Source of the DNA: an uncultured Blautia sp.
GTDB lineage: Bacteria; Bacillota; Clostridia; Lachnospirales; Lachnospiraceae
Length of the DNA stretch: 64,000 bases
NCBI GenBank assembly: GCA_937893675.1
Contig: CALBGI010000079.1
Span: 1-64,000 of the forward strand
Direction: 5' to 3'
The notes under the pieces were generated by a model. The model did no database searches, was not told the origin of the DNA, and saw only the letters and a list, made by a program, of their open reading frames with translations. Shown here piece by piece: positions 8,624 through 16,999 of this stretch (positions within the stretch are counted from its first letter, which is position 1; each line of letters begins with the position of its first letter). The position numbers and the translations under genes are program-made.

Positions 8624-9547
8624 TCAGGATTTCGTATACGCCCAGCTTTGCTTCATCTGCGCCGCAACGGTTTCATACTCCCATTCCTTTTCTGTATTGG
8701 CCTTGCTGAAGGGGTCATTGATCAGAATCTTCCCGGCATCGGAAATCCCGCGGATCACAATAAAATGTCCGGTATCCGTAAAATCCCCCGGTCCCATGGA
8801 GCAGATGATCAGTCCTCCCGCACTTGTATATTCCGCGATTTTCTCCGGAGTTATGATCTCGGTCAAAGTTGCTTTTACCCCGTAATCCTTACACACATTT
8901 GTCAAAAATGTCCATGAGGTTCCCACTCCTTCCACATAATAGCCCTCATTCATGGCACGCTGCGCCAGAAAATCCGGGGTAAGACTTTTGTCTCCCGTCA
9001 GGCTGTACAGCACCATGGAAAGACAGGTGGGACCGCATCCGGAAATGCCGATGTTGTGTTGTCCGTAGGGAACATACCCCCATCTGGCATCCCACTGCAA
9101 AAACAGTGGAACCGGTGTCGGCGCCTCCGCCTCCGTGATTCCGCCGCTCACCTCCGGTTTCGCGGTAAGATATCCCTCCACAAAATCCAGAATCTCCGGA
9201 TTCCGCTCCAGATCCTTTATAAGCACCTCCGGATACTGGTCTGCATTTGCCAGAATCATCTGCTCCTTTGTCGGAGGCCCGAATACTTCCTTCGGCTTGT
9301 CTTCCTTTTCCGCTGTGGGAGATGGCGTTACATCCATATCCTTTTTGTCTTTTTCATCCGCGGAAGCCACGTTTTCATCATCTGCGTCTTTTTCTGCCTG
9401 TGCTGATGTCTCCTGCGTTTTCTGTCTTGTGCCGACATACAAGGCCGCGCCAAGAACGCAGACTGTCAGCATGGCGTATATCTTCAGCCTGAGTTCTCTA
9501 TGTCTCCTTGTCGTCCGGGTAGGTTTCTTTTTTTCTCCGCTGCCCAC
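8624..9547 (-). CDS. Membrane-anchored C39-like cysteine peptidase
   Basis: A 307-residue protein with a basic N-terminus, one membrane segment (about residues 22-40), a charged low-complexity linker to about 95, and a C-terminal papain-fold C39_2 domain. The likely catalytic residues are Cys171 in GCGPTC, His261 in TGHFIVI and Asp278 in NDPF. The topology puts the domain outside the cell. The start is GTG with AAGGAG 8 bases upstream. It lies 18 bases after the DUF3343 gene on the same strand and may be co-transcribed, but a functional link to the selenium genes is not evident. The substrate is unknown. Confidence 0.85.
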   Translation of the reverse strand: MGSGEKKKPTRTTRRHRELRLKIYAMLTVCVLGAALYVGTRQKTQETSAQAEKDADDENVASADEKDKKDMDVTPSPTAEKEDKPKEVFGPPTKEQMILANADQYPEVLIKDLERNPEILDFVEGYLTAKPEVSGGITEAEAPTPVPLFLQWDARWGYVPYGQHNIGISGCGPTCLSMVLYSLTGDKSLTPDFLAQRAMNEGYYVEGVGTSWTFLTNVCKDYGVKATLTEIITPEKIAEYTSAGGLIICSMGPGDFTDTGHFIVIRGISDAGKILINDPFSKANTEKEWEYETVAAQMKQSWAYTKS

Positions 9548-9565
9548 TCTGCGTTCTCCTTTTCC

Positions 9566-9802
9566 TCATATTTTCAATATTACCACCGTTTCCCAGGAAA
9601 GCTGCTCCTCTTTCATGGCTTTTTTCAGTCGCGCTTCCTCCTGGGGCTCTGTCTTCCACGCAAGCCCGCACCCGGCTGTAATTTCTCTCGGTACCGGGAT
9701 CAGACGGCCGGGGAGTCCTCTCTCCATACAGAATTTTTCCATCTGCATGGCCTGCGTGGTGGTGGCGAACGTTACGATCAAGGTTTCCTTTTTCTGTCTC
9801 AT
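9566..9802 (-). CDS. DUF3343 protein (putative Se/S carrier-like)
   Basis: A 78-residue protein from ATG 9802, which overlaps the desulfurase stop as ATGA. AGGAG lies upstream. It carries the family core IVTFATTTQAMQMEKFC, then PREITAGCGLAWK, with two Cys residues. The DUF3343 family (PF11823) is described as Se/S carrier-like and travels with YedF and a class V aminotransferase-fold desulfurase. An upstream reading from 9826 would add eight residues inside the desulfurase gene and is less likely. A carrier role is family inference. Confidence 0.85.
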   Translation of the reverse strand: MRQKKETLIVTFATTTQAMQMEKFCMERGLPGRLIPVPREITAGCGLAWKTEPQEEARLKKAMKEEQLSWETVVILKI

Positions 9803-10947
9803 TCCACTTCTCCTGCCAGTTCCCACAGCGCCTGTATCGCCGCATCGATCTCCTCTTCTGTATTGTAGTGGGAAAAGCTGAACCGCACGGCTCCCTGTTC
9901 CCTTGTCCCAAGCGCTTCATGCATCAGCGGCGCGCAGTGCGCACCCGGGCGTACCGCAATCTCATGCTTTTCCCAGAGCCAGTCGCTGACTTCGCCGGAA
10001 TCCAGGTTTCCAAGATTCAGCGCCACTGTCGCCACACGAGCGTCCAAATCCGGATTCCCGTACAGGATCATGCCCGGAATCTCTTTTATGCCCGCCAGAA
10101 AACGCTTTGTCAGCGCCATTTCCCTTTCGCGAATGCTTTCGATTCCTTTCTTTTTCAGATATTCCAGCGCTCCGTGAAGCCCGGCAATCCCATGACCGTT
10201 CAAGGTTCCGGCCTCAAGAGCTGTGGGCATCTGTGCGGGATGCTTTTTTTCAAAACTGCGCACACCGCTTCCGCCCACGATAAGCGGCGCAATCTCTGTT
10301 CCGGGACGCACATAAATACCACCGGTTCCCTGCGGCCCCAGAAGCCCTTTGTGCCCGGTAAAGCAAAGCACGTCAATTCCCATGCTCTGCACATCTATGG
10401 GCACCACTCCCGCAGTCTGGGACGCATCTGCCACCAGAAGAATTCCATGCTTTTTCGCAATGGCGCTGACTCTCCGCAGATCGGTGAGATTTCCCGTGAG
10501 ATTGGACGCGTGCGTGATCACAATGGCGCGGGTGTTTGTTTTAACGGCCGCTTCCAGCGCATTATAATCCAGGATCCCCTCTGCTGTTCCGGTGGTTGGC
10601 ACCAGGGTTATCTCCACGCCCTCCTCCTGCTTCCGATACAAGGGCCGCAGCACTGAGTTATGCTCGCACACCGTGGAAACCACATGGTCGCCTTTTTTGA
10701 ACAGGCCGTGAACCGCAATATTCAAGCTCTGCGTCGCATTGGCGGTAAAGGCAATCTGTCCCGGATCTTCTATTCCGAAGGTCTGCGCCAGAAGAAGCCT
10801 CGTGTCAAAAATCATCCGGGACGCATCCAAAGTCGCGCCGTGGGCGCCCCGCCCGGAATTTCCCATATGCTGTATGGCCGCTGTCATGGCTCTCTCCATT
10901 TCCGGCGGTTTTCTCACAGTGGTTGCCGCATTGTCAAAATAAATCAT
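9799..10947 (-). CDS. Class V aminotransferase-fold cysteine desulfurase
   Basis: A 382-residue PLP enzyme of the cysteine desulfurase/selenocysteine lyase type. PLP-binding Lys200 is in FTGHKGLLG, and the persulfide Cys338 is in RPGAHCAP. It starts MIYFDNAATT, typical of the family. It is coupled by ATGA overlaps to yedF upstream and DUF3343 downstream. That trio resembles the accessory set seen in genomes with selenium-dependent molybdenum hydroxylases, so it may mobilise selenium rather than feed Fe-S assembly. No sufBCD or iscU genes are nearby. The substrate preference is inference. Confidence 0.9.
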   Translation of the reverse strand: MIYFDNAATTVRKPPEMERAMTAAIQHMGNSGRGAHGATLDASRMIFDTRLLLAQTFGIEDPGQIAFTANATQSLNIAVHGLFKKGDHVVSTVCEHNSVLRPLYRKQEEGVEITLVPTTGTAEGILDYNALEAAVKTNTRAIVITHASNLTGNLTDLRRVSAIAKKHGILLVADASQTAGVVPIDVQSMGIDVLCFTGHKGLLGPQGTGGIYVRPGTEIAPLIVGGSGVRSFEKKHPAQMPTALEAGTLNGHGIAGLHGALEYLKKKGIESIREREMALTKRFLAGIKEIPGMILYGNPDLDARVATVALNLGNLDSGEVSDWLWEKHEIAVRPGAHCAPLMHEALGTREQGAVRFSFSHYNTEEEIDAAIQALWELAGEVE

Positions 10948-11552
10948 GGTTTTACAAGCTTTCCTGCCTTTGTCATAGTCTCTGCGATCACATACATGTT
11001 TGTCACTTCACCTACCGCCAGCTTGTCCGTAAGTCCGTAATAATTCAGACAGGTCCCGCAGGTAAGGATTCTGACTCCCTGTGCTTCCATGGATTTTAAA
11101 TCCTCAAGTGCCAAAGAACCTTCACAGGTAAGTGTCGCTCCTCCGTTGTAAAACAGGATGGTTTGCGGCAGCTCGTCCTGCTGGGTCAGAGCGTAAATGA
11201 AGCCTTTCATCAAAACTGCTCCCAGCTCATCGTTTCCTTCTCCCATCCGGGGTGAGGAAATCACCACTACCATGTCGCCTCTGCTGTCTGCATTACAGGA
11301 AATCTCTTCCTCTTCTGCTGCAGCCGTGTTTTCTACCCGCACCTCAATGATGACCTTGTATTCCTTTTCCCCCAGCTTTTGAGATTTTACCGCAAAGCCT
11401 CTGGAATTCGCAAGCTTTGTCAGATTCTGCACTGCAATTTCATTATCCACCAGTGTTTCCAATATGTCCGACCGTGTCATGGCATCCATGGCCTTTTTTG
11501 TTTTTACCACAGGAATGGGACAGGCATCGCCCATTGCGTTTATCTGAATCAT
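10944..11552 (-). CDS. yedF: Selenium metabolism protein YedF (TusA/SirA plus DsrE-like)
   Basis: A 202-residue protein with an N-terminal TusA-type domain carrying the sulfur-relay motif Cys11-Pro-Ile-Pro14 (GDACPIPVVKTK). A C-terminal DsrE-like domain follows, with the conserved ILTCGTCLNYYGL segment. This two-domain layout is that of the sulfurtransferase-like selenium protein YedF. I chose ATG 11552, 7 bases after AGGAGG; the reading from 11618 runs into the upstream repeat. It is the first gene of the yedF-desulfurase-DUF3343 operon. No in-frame TGA is seen in these genes. Confidence 0.92.
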   Translation of the reverse strand: MIQINAMGDACPIPVVKTKKAMDAMTRSDILETLVDNEIAVQNLTKLANSRGFAVKSQKLGEKEYKVIIEVRVENTAAAEEEEISCNADSRGDMVVVISSPRMGEGNDELGAVLMKGFIYALTQQDELPQTILFYNGGATLTCEGSLALEDLKSMEAQGVRILTCGTCLNYYGLTDKLAVGEVTNMYVIAETMTKAGKLVKP

Positions 11553-11592
11553 GATCTTTCCTCCTGAAATTTCGGTTGTTTCGGTTATAATT

Positions 11593-11865
11593 CCTGCTTC
11601 GCTTGCGCTCGCACTCATTAAGTGTTCTCTCGGGTAATACTCTGGTCACTATGCTCGGTCTTCGCTTCGCTCGACCTCGCTAAGTGTCCAAGTATAAATT
11701 CTCACTAAATTCCTGCTTCGCTTACGCTCGCACTCATTAAGTGTTCTCTCGGGTAATACTCTGGTCACTATGCTCGCTCTTCGCTTCGCTCGACCTCGCT
11801 AAGTGTCCAAGTATAAATTCTCACTAAATTCCTGCTTCGCTTACGCTCGCACTCATTAAGTGTTC
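11593..11865 (-). repeat. 119-bp tandem repeat, 2.3 copies, in the yedF leader
   Basis: Copies begin at 11593, 11712 and 11831; the third is a 35-base partial copy. The first two differ at only two positions. Each unit contains two related cores, CACTTAATGAGTGCGAGC and CACTTAGCGAGGTCGAGC, followed by GCGAAG words. On the minus strand an extended -10 (TGATATAAT, 11866-11875) stands immediately before the array, just past the glgB stop. The array fills the whole 329-base glgB-yedF gap, so it would form a yedF leader. No gene is seen in it. Confidence 0.85.
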
Positions 11866-11881
11866 ATATTATATCACAAAA

Positions 11882-13681
11882 CTACGAAATACAAAATACC
11901 CGTCCGCTGAAAGCTGCTGCCCCAATCGTCACCACGCCATCCTGATCTGCCAAGAAGCTTTCCTCTTTTACCGGCGTACCTCCGCCGTAGATTTCCCAGT
12001 CTGTGTCAAGAAGCAGCGACAGCCTTTTCCCGCCGCCTGCCTTGGCAAGCTCCAGCGGATACCTGCTCTGGCGTTCCGCAGAAAAATTAAACACAGCCAG
12101 AAGACGCTCTTTGTTATCGCTCCGCACCATGACATACAGGCAGCGTTTTTCCTGCGCGCAGTCTGCCCACCAGAAGCCGGCTCTGTCATAGTCCAATGCC
12201 CACAGCGCTTTGTGCTCCAGATAAAACCGGTTCAGCTCCTTCATAAACCGGGCAAAGGCGTCGTGATTGGGATATGTCTTCAGCTCCCAGTCCTGCTGCC
12301 GTTTCTCATCCCACTCCCGGAGCTGGCCGAACTCACTGCCCATAAAGTTGAGCTTTTTTCCCGGGTGAAAATACATATACAGATATAGTGCCCGACCCTG
12401 GGGGAATTTTCCTTCGTACTCTCCGTTCATCTTCTGGAGGATGGTGGCTTTGCCGTGCACCACCTCGTCATGGGATAGCGGCAGGAGATATTTTTCCCGG
12501 TAAAAATATTCCATGGAAAAGGTGAGCTTATGATAATCCCGGCTTCGGTACATCGGCGCTGTCTGAAAATATTCCAGCGTATCGTGCATCCAGCCCATAT
12601 CCCATTTATAGTCAAAACCAAGGCCGTTCGCTTCCCAGGGATCTGTCACGCCTGCAAAATCCGTAGAATCCTCCGCCGCCAGAAGAATCCCCTGATTTCT
12701 TTCCTTTAATCCCCGGTTCATATCCCGCAGAAAATCCACCGCTCCCCGGTTCACGCCCCGGGCCGGATCTCCCTGCCAGTAGATCATATTGCTGATGGCA
12801 TCCATGCGCAGACCGTCAAAATGATACTCCCGCAGCCAGTAGTTGGCACAGGACTGAAGAAAGCTTCGCACCTCGCCCCTGGAATGGTTAAAATTCTTGC
12901 TGCCCCACTGGCTGTCCCCCACATCGGTGTGGGGATATTCATAGAGCGCGGTCCCGTCATAATCCGCAAGTCCATAATCATCCACCGCAAAATGCACGGG
13001 CACAAAGTCCAGGATCACACCTATCCCTGCCTGATGACAATCGTCCACAAAAGCCTGCAGCTTTTCACAGGAGCCGTACCTGGAGGTTGGACTGTAAAAC
13101 CCAGTCGTCTGATAGCCCCAGGACGCATCGCTTGGATATTCCCCCAGCGGCAAAAGCTCAATATAATTGTAGCCCATGTCTTTTACATAAGGAATCAGCA
13201 GTTCCCCGAGCTCACGATAATCATACCAGCCGTCCTCTGCCGTTGTCTTCTTTTTCCAGGAACCTGCATGCACCTCATAAATATTCAGCGGACCGTTTTT
13301 GCAATCGGTACGTTTCTTCATCCACTCTGTATCCTGAAACGCATACTCCCGCAGATTCCGGATCACCGACGCACTGTTGGGACGCAGCTCCATTCCAAAG
13401 CCGTAGGGATCGCAATGATCCAGCACGCGGCCGTCCCGACGGTAGATCCGGTATTTGTAAAGCATTCCCGGCTTTGCCCCCGGTATCCTGCATTCCCAGA
13501 AATTCCCGTCATAGATTTTTTCCATGGGGGTGTCCTGCCACTGATTAAATTCTCCAATTACCGAAACCTTCACCGCTGCCGGGGCAAATGTCCGAAAACA
13601 GGCTCCCTTCTCTTCCACATGGCATCCCAGATACTCATACGCATCAAAACATCTTCCTGTGTAAAACCCATACATATCCAT
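11882..13681 (-). CDS. glgB: 1,4-alpha-glucan branching enzyme
   Basis: A 599-residue GH13 enzyme that makes alpha-1,6 branches in glycogen. It has an N-terminal CBM48 domain (VKVSVIGEFNQW), then the barrel with motif I VILDFVPVHF, motif II DGLRMDAISNM (nucleophile Asp), motif III LLAAEDST (acid/base Glu) and motif IV LPLSHDEVVHGK. The LSHDE motif and length fit GlgB. The start is ATG 13681, with AAAGGA 9 bases upstream; TTG at 13687 is also in frame. No other glycogen genes are adjacent. It diverges from a TetR-type regulator. Confidence 0.95.
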   Translation of the reverse strand: MDMYGFYTGRCFDAYEYLGCHVEEKGACFRTFAPAAVKVSVIGEFNQWQDTPMEKIYDGNFWECRIPGAKPGMLYKYRIYRRDGRVLDHCDPYGFGMELRPNSASVIRNLREYAFQDTEWMKKRTDCKNGPLNIYEVHAGSWKKKTTAEDGWYDYRELGELLIPYVKDMGYNYIELLPLGEYPSDASWGYQTTGFYSPTSRYGSCEKLQAFVDDCHQAGIGVILDFVPVHFAVDDYGLADYDGTALYEYPHTDVGDSQWGSKNFNHSRGEVRSFLQSCANYWLREYHFDGLRMDAISNMIYWQGDPARGVNRGAVDFLRDMNRGLKERNQGILLAAEDSTDFAGVTDPWEANGLGFDYKWDMGWMHDTLEYFQTAPMYRSRDYHKLTFSMEYFYREKYLLPLSHDEVVHGKATILQKMNGEYEGKFPQGRALYLYMYFHPGKKLNFMGSEFGQLREWDEKRQQDWELKTYPNHDAFARFMKELNRFYLEHKALWALDYDRAGFWWADCAQEKRCLYVMVRSDNKERLLAVFNFSAERQSRYPLELAKAGGGKRLSLLLDTDWEIYGGGTPVKEESFLADQDGVVTIGAAAFSGRVFCIS

Positions 13682-13724
13682 AACCAACCATCCTTTCGCG
13701 CCGACATCATTTTTACGACTGCCG

Positions 13725-13753
13725 TTGTATTTCTTCTGTCTTCAGTTTATAAT
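13725..13753 (+). promoter_or_regulatory. Promoter of the TetR-type regulator
   Basis: TTGTAT (13725-13730) and TATAAT (13748-13753) with a 17-base spacer, 95 bases ahead of the regulator start. Confidence 0.65.
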
Positions 13754-13847
13754 AAGACACAGAAAGATACTATCCGCAGATTCCCGCATCCGTCATCTTA
13801 TGCAACGGATTTGCAGAATCGTCGGAAAAGCCGAGAGGAAGCCTGCC

Positions 13848-14375
13848 ATGGATTTACGAAAAAAACGCACACAGCGCAGCATTATCAATGCTTTTATTGC
13901 ACTGCGTGCAAAAAAGCCCCTGGAAAAAATCACCGTCAAAGAGCTTGCGGATGCAGCGCTCATCCACAAAGCTACCTTTTACCAATACTATCCGGACATT
14001 TATGCCCTGTCCGACAGTCTCGAAAACGAAGCTCTGGAAGCGATCCTCCGGGACATCCGTTCTCCGGATGAATTGTTCCTTGCGCCAAAGGAAGCCTCTC
14101 TTCGCCTCTATCATGCCATTCTGGCGCAGGGCGAATTGTTTTTTATCCTGTTTTCCGGAAACCGTCAGCGTGTTCTTCTGGATAAGCTGGAAGATCGGCT
14201 CAAAGAAAGCATCTGCTCCCGCTTTCCCCAATATCGCAACAACCTGGAATTTGATATCCTCATGACGGTTCTGATCCAGGGCTGTTCCCATGCCTTTCTC
14301 AACTACCGTCTGCAGGATCCGGAGCAGGTCATTGAAATTCTCGGGCAGGCATCCGAACGGCTGCTTCTCAAGTAG
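13848..14375 (+). CDS. TetR/AcrR family transcriptional regulator
   Basis: A 175-residue regulator from ATG 13848, with GAGAGGAA 7 bases upstream. The N-terminal helix-turn-helix reads KITVKELADAALIHKATFYQYYPDIYAL, typical of TetR proteins in Firmicutes (HKATFYQYY close to the usual TFYYHF). The C-terminal ligand domain is all-helical and not specific enough to name a ligand. It is convergent with the MFS carrier and divergent from glgB, so its target could be either. The longer reading from 13725 has no ribosome site. Confidence 0.88.
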   Translation: MDLRKKRTQRSIINAFIALRAKKPLEKITVKELADAALIHKATFYQYYPDIYALSDSLENEALEAILRDIRSPDELFLAPKEASLRLYHAILAQGELFFILFSGNRQRVLLDKLEDRLKESICSRFPQYRNNLEFDILMTVLIQGCSHAFLNYRLQDPEQVIEILGQASERLLLK

Positions 14376-14417
14376 ATTTTATATCATGGGAACATTCGAT
14401 CGCACCTTTCTATGATA

Positions 14418-14455
14418 CAAAAAGACACGAACCATTTCACCCATGATCCGTGTCT
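14418..14455 (-). terminator. Intrinsic terminator of the MFS gene
   Basis: Arms AGACACG/CGTGTCT (14423-14429 and 14449-14455) flank a 19-base loop, followed on the minus strand by a T run. It lies between the convergent regulator and MFS genes. Confidence 0.7.
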
Positions 14456-14482
14456 GTCCAAACATTCTTATGTACGTACGCC

Positions 14483-15733
14483 TCAGCGTGTTGTATTCCG
14501 ATTCAGTTTCGCCGCTTTCGCAAAAAGCAAAAAGCCAATGACGAACAACACCGCGATCACGCCCACACCCGCATTTGCCACACCGGTCAGCTGAGCGATC
14601 ACACCCACCAAAGTCGTCCCCATAAAAGATGCGCCCTTGCCGCAGATGTCGTAAATTCCAAAGTATTCGCCGGATTTCTCTGCCGGAATGATTTTTGCAA
14701 AATAGGAACGGGAAAGCGCCTGGATTGCTCCCTGAAACATTCCCACAAAAACTGCCAGCACCCAGAACTCCCACTGCCGGTCAAGCTGGATGGCAAACAG
14801 GGCAATGCACAGATAGGCGCCGATACAAATCTGCATCAGACGGTCTGTGGGATATTTTCTGGAAAGGCTCCCAAAAAGCAGTGCAAACGGAAACGCCACG
14901 ATCTGCGTCACCAAAAGCGCCAGCAAAAGCCCCTGGGTATCAAGGCCCAGTGCGCTTCCGTAGGCAGTTGCCATTTCAATAATGGTGTACACGCCGTCAA
15001 TAAAAAAGAAAAAGGCCAGAAGATACAGAAAAATGTTCTTTTGTCCCTTGATGTCCTTCAATGTAGCTCCCAACCGCCGAAAGCTGTCCCTCACCGGATG
15101 ATCAGGCATTTCCGCATAATGCGTCTGCTGGTATTTCCGAAGAAGCGGCAGCGTCACCAGAAGCCACCAGGCTGCATTGAGGAAAAACGCAACAGCCATG
15201 GCCGCTCCCATGGTGATGCCGATTTTGTCATAAAAAAGCACAAACACCAGGGAAATCACAAAAGGCACACAGCTTCCAATATACCCCCAGGCATAGCCGT
15301 GAGAAGACACAACATCCATACGCGCATCGGTCGTCACGTCCACCAGCATGGAATCATAAAAAATAAGACTTGCATTATAGCCCACTTTTGCAATGACAAA
15401 CACTGCCAGAAACAGGATCCAGGATTTTGGCAGGGAAAGCGCCGCACATCCCACAACGCCAAGCATCATGGAAATGGCAAAAAGAGGTTTTTTGTAATTT
15501 CTGGTATCTGCAATGGAGCCAAGCACCGGCCCGATAAGCGCCACGATCACAGTAGAAACCGAGGCCGCATATCCCCAGTAAGCCAGATAATCCACCTCGG
15601 AAAGACCTGCCTGTCCTGCCAGATAATTGAAATAAATCGGCATGATCGTTGCCACCAGGAGCACAAAAGCAGAATTCCCTACATCATAGAGTATCCAGTA
15701 TTTTTCAAGCTTCGTCAGTTTTGTTTTTTCCAT
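14483..15733 (-). CDS. MFS transporter, UMF1/Atg22-like
   Basis: A 416-residue polytopic carrier with about 12 hydrophobic segments. The opening (EKYWILYDVGNSAFVLLVATIMPIYF-type) and GALQALSRSYFAKIIP-like segment near residue 335 are hallmarks of the UMF1 family related to yeast Atg22, which is thought to export amino acids or similar metabolites. I chose ATG 15733, with GGGGGAGAGAG just upstream; the reading from 15808 lacks a ribosome site. The AraC-type gene upstream is on the same strand 133 bases away and may control it. The substrate is unknown. Confidence 0.88.
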   Translation of the reverse strand: MEKTKLTKLEKYWILYDVGNSAFVLLVATIMPIYFNYLAGQAGLSEVDYLAYWGYAASVSTVIVALIGPVLGSIADTRNYKKPLFAISMMLGVVGCAALSLPKSWILFLAVFVIAKVGYNASLIFYDSMLVDVTTDARMDVVSSHGYAWGYIGSCVPFVISLVFVLFYDKIGITMGAAMAVAFFLNAAWWLLVTLPLLRKYQQTHYAEMPDHPVRDSFRRLGATLKDIKGQKNIFLYLLAFFFFIDGVYTIIEMATAYGSALGLDTQGLLLALLVTQIVAFPFALLFGSLSRKYPTDRLMQICIGAYLCIALFAIQLDRQWEFWVLAVFVGMFQGAIQALSRSYFAKIIPAEKSGEYFGIYDICGKGASFMGTTLVGVIAQLTGVANAGVGVIAVLFVIGFLLFAKAAKLNRNTTR

Positions 15734-15865
15734 TTTTCTCTCTCCCCCGCAGACAGAGCTGCGGTTCCTTTCCCCTAAATCATCTCCTCCTATCATAACC
15801 TGCTGCAAATACTTTTACAACCAAAATGTTTGTAAAATATTTGATATATGGCTAATGGCCGGACC

Positions 15866-16849
15866 TCACAGCCGCACCCGCTCCCGTGCTTTGTTTTCCC
15901 TGCGGAAGGCCAGGGGCGTTTTGTGAAACCGTGCTTTAAACACCCGGTGAAAATAGCTGTTGTTCTCATATCCCACCGCGGCAATGATATCGCTGATCGG
16001 CAGATCCGTATCGCACATGAGCTCCACCGCCTTGTTAAGCCTTCTTCTCTGCAGAAGCTCCTTAAAGTTGAATCCCGTGTTCTTTTTTATCATCTTGCTC
16101 AGAACATGCATGGGCAGATGCAGCTCCTGGCACAGCTCCGTGAGCGTTGCGGTCCTGTAATGCTGCTCAATGTGTTCCAGAACCTTCATGGCGATCATGT
16201 TTTCGTACTGATTGGGAAGGCGCATTTCCACATGCTGAACAGAATCGATCAGATAGAGAAAGATAAGTCCCATGGTGGTCTGATTGATCCGGTTGTCATC
16301 CCCTTTTCCGGTCACCAGCGAATAGATCATGTTTTCCAGAAGATTCTGTATCTGAAGCACATCCGCCACCCGGAAATGGAGATACTGCCCCCGCTCTTCA
16401 TCCTGACGCAGGATATTGACCAGAAAATCCCCGGGCACATTGTTGTTTCCGGTCATGGTGTAGGCCACGTCAAAAAACTCCGGGAGCACCATAAAATTAA
16501 TGGCAATATCGTTTTCTCCTGCCGGCAGGATCTCATGATGGGTAAACTGATTTAGAAACAAAAGCTCCCCTTTATTCACCACGACTTCCCGGTCTCCGAT
16601 GATATTGGTCAGGGAACCCTCACAGACATACAGCACCTCGATAAAATTGTGGCGATGCGATGGAAAATGCACAAACCGGGTGTGCGTGCGCACAGCGATC
16701 AGCCTTCCCTCCTTGAGCATCTTTTTGCTGTCCACCGTAAAATCCTTGCCCGAAGTGTAGATATCCTTGTCCACCTTGGCCACACCGTCCAGGATCCGCT
16801 GCTCCTCTTCTGAAATTTTCCGTAAATGCGCCAGTAGCTGCTCCTGCAT
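15866..16849 (-). CDS. AraC family regulator with N-terminal cupin
   Basis: A 327-residue regulator. The N-terminal sugar-sensing cupin (HFPSHRHNFIEVLYVCEG, then NKGELLFLNQFTHHEI) spans about residues 55-110. The two-helix AraC DNA-binding domain is at the C-terminus (TLTELCQELHLPMHVLSKMIKKNTG and ISDIIAAVGYENNSYFHRVFKARF). ATG 16849 follows AGAGG at 10 bases; another ATG at 16894 is also in frame but poorly spaced. It lies between the rhamnose transporter terminator and the MFS gene, so it may act on either. Confidence 0.9.
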   Translation of the reverse strand: MQEQLLAHLRKISEEEQRILDGVAKVDKDIYTSGKDFTVDSKKMLKEGRLIAVRTHTRFVHFPSHRHNFIEVLYVCEGSLTNIIGDREVVVNKGELLFLNQFTHHEILPAGENDIAINFMVLPEFFDVAYTMTGNNNVPGDFLVNILRQDEERGQYLHFRVADVLQIQNLLENMIYSLVTGKGDDNRINQTTMGLIFLYLIDSVQHVEMRLPNQYENMIAMKVLEHIEQHYRTATLTELCQELHLPMHVLSKMIKKNTGFNFKELLQRRRLNKAVELMCDTDLPISDIIAAVGYENNSYFHRVFKARFHKTPLAFRRENKARERVRL

Positions 16850-16921
16850 GAAACCTGCACCTCTTTGTTTTTTCTTTTTTTCAGAATAACACACATTGCT
16901 CCCTGATGGAATCGCAATTTT

Positions 16922-16954
16922 ATAAAACGGGGACGAAGCATCCGCTCCGTCCCC
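16922..16954 (-). terminator. Terminator of the rhamnose-type transporter operon
   Basis: GGGGACG/CGTCCCC arms (16929-16935 and 16948-16954) with a 12-base loop, followed by GTTTTAT on the minus strand, just past the substrate-binding protein stop. Confidence 0.75.
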
Positions 16955-16999
16955 GTCTCTCGGGATTATTCTGTTAAGTAATTACAACGCTTCTGTATC

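Noticed and set aside
11553..11618. N-terminal extension of YedF starting in the repeat
   Set aside because: The residues come from repeat sequence, and ATG 11552 has a perfect AGGAGG site directly before the TusA domain.
11593..11865. CRISPR array
   Set aside because: The units are 119 bases with almost no variation and no spacers; there are no cas genes in the window.
13725..13847. Longer N-terminus of the TetR regulator
   Set aside because: This stretch contains the promoter, and ATG 13848 has the good ribosome site.
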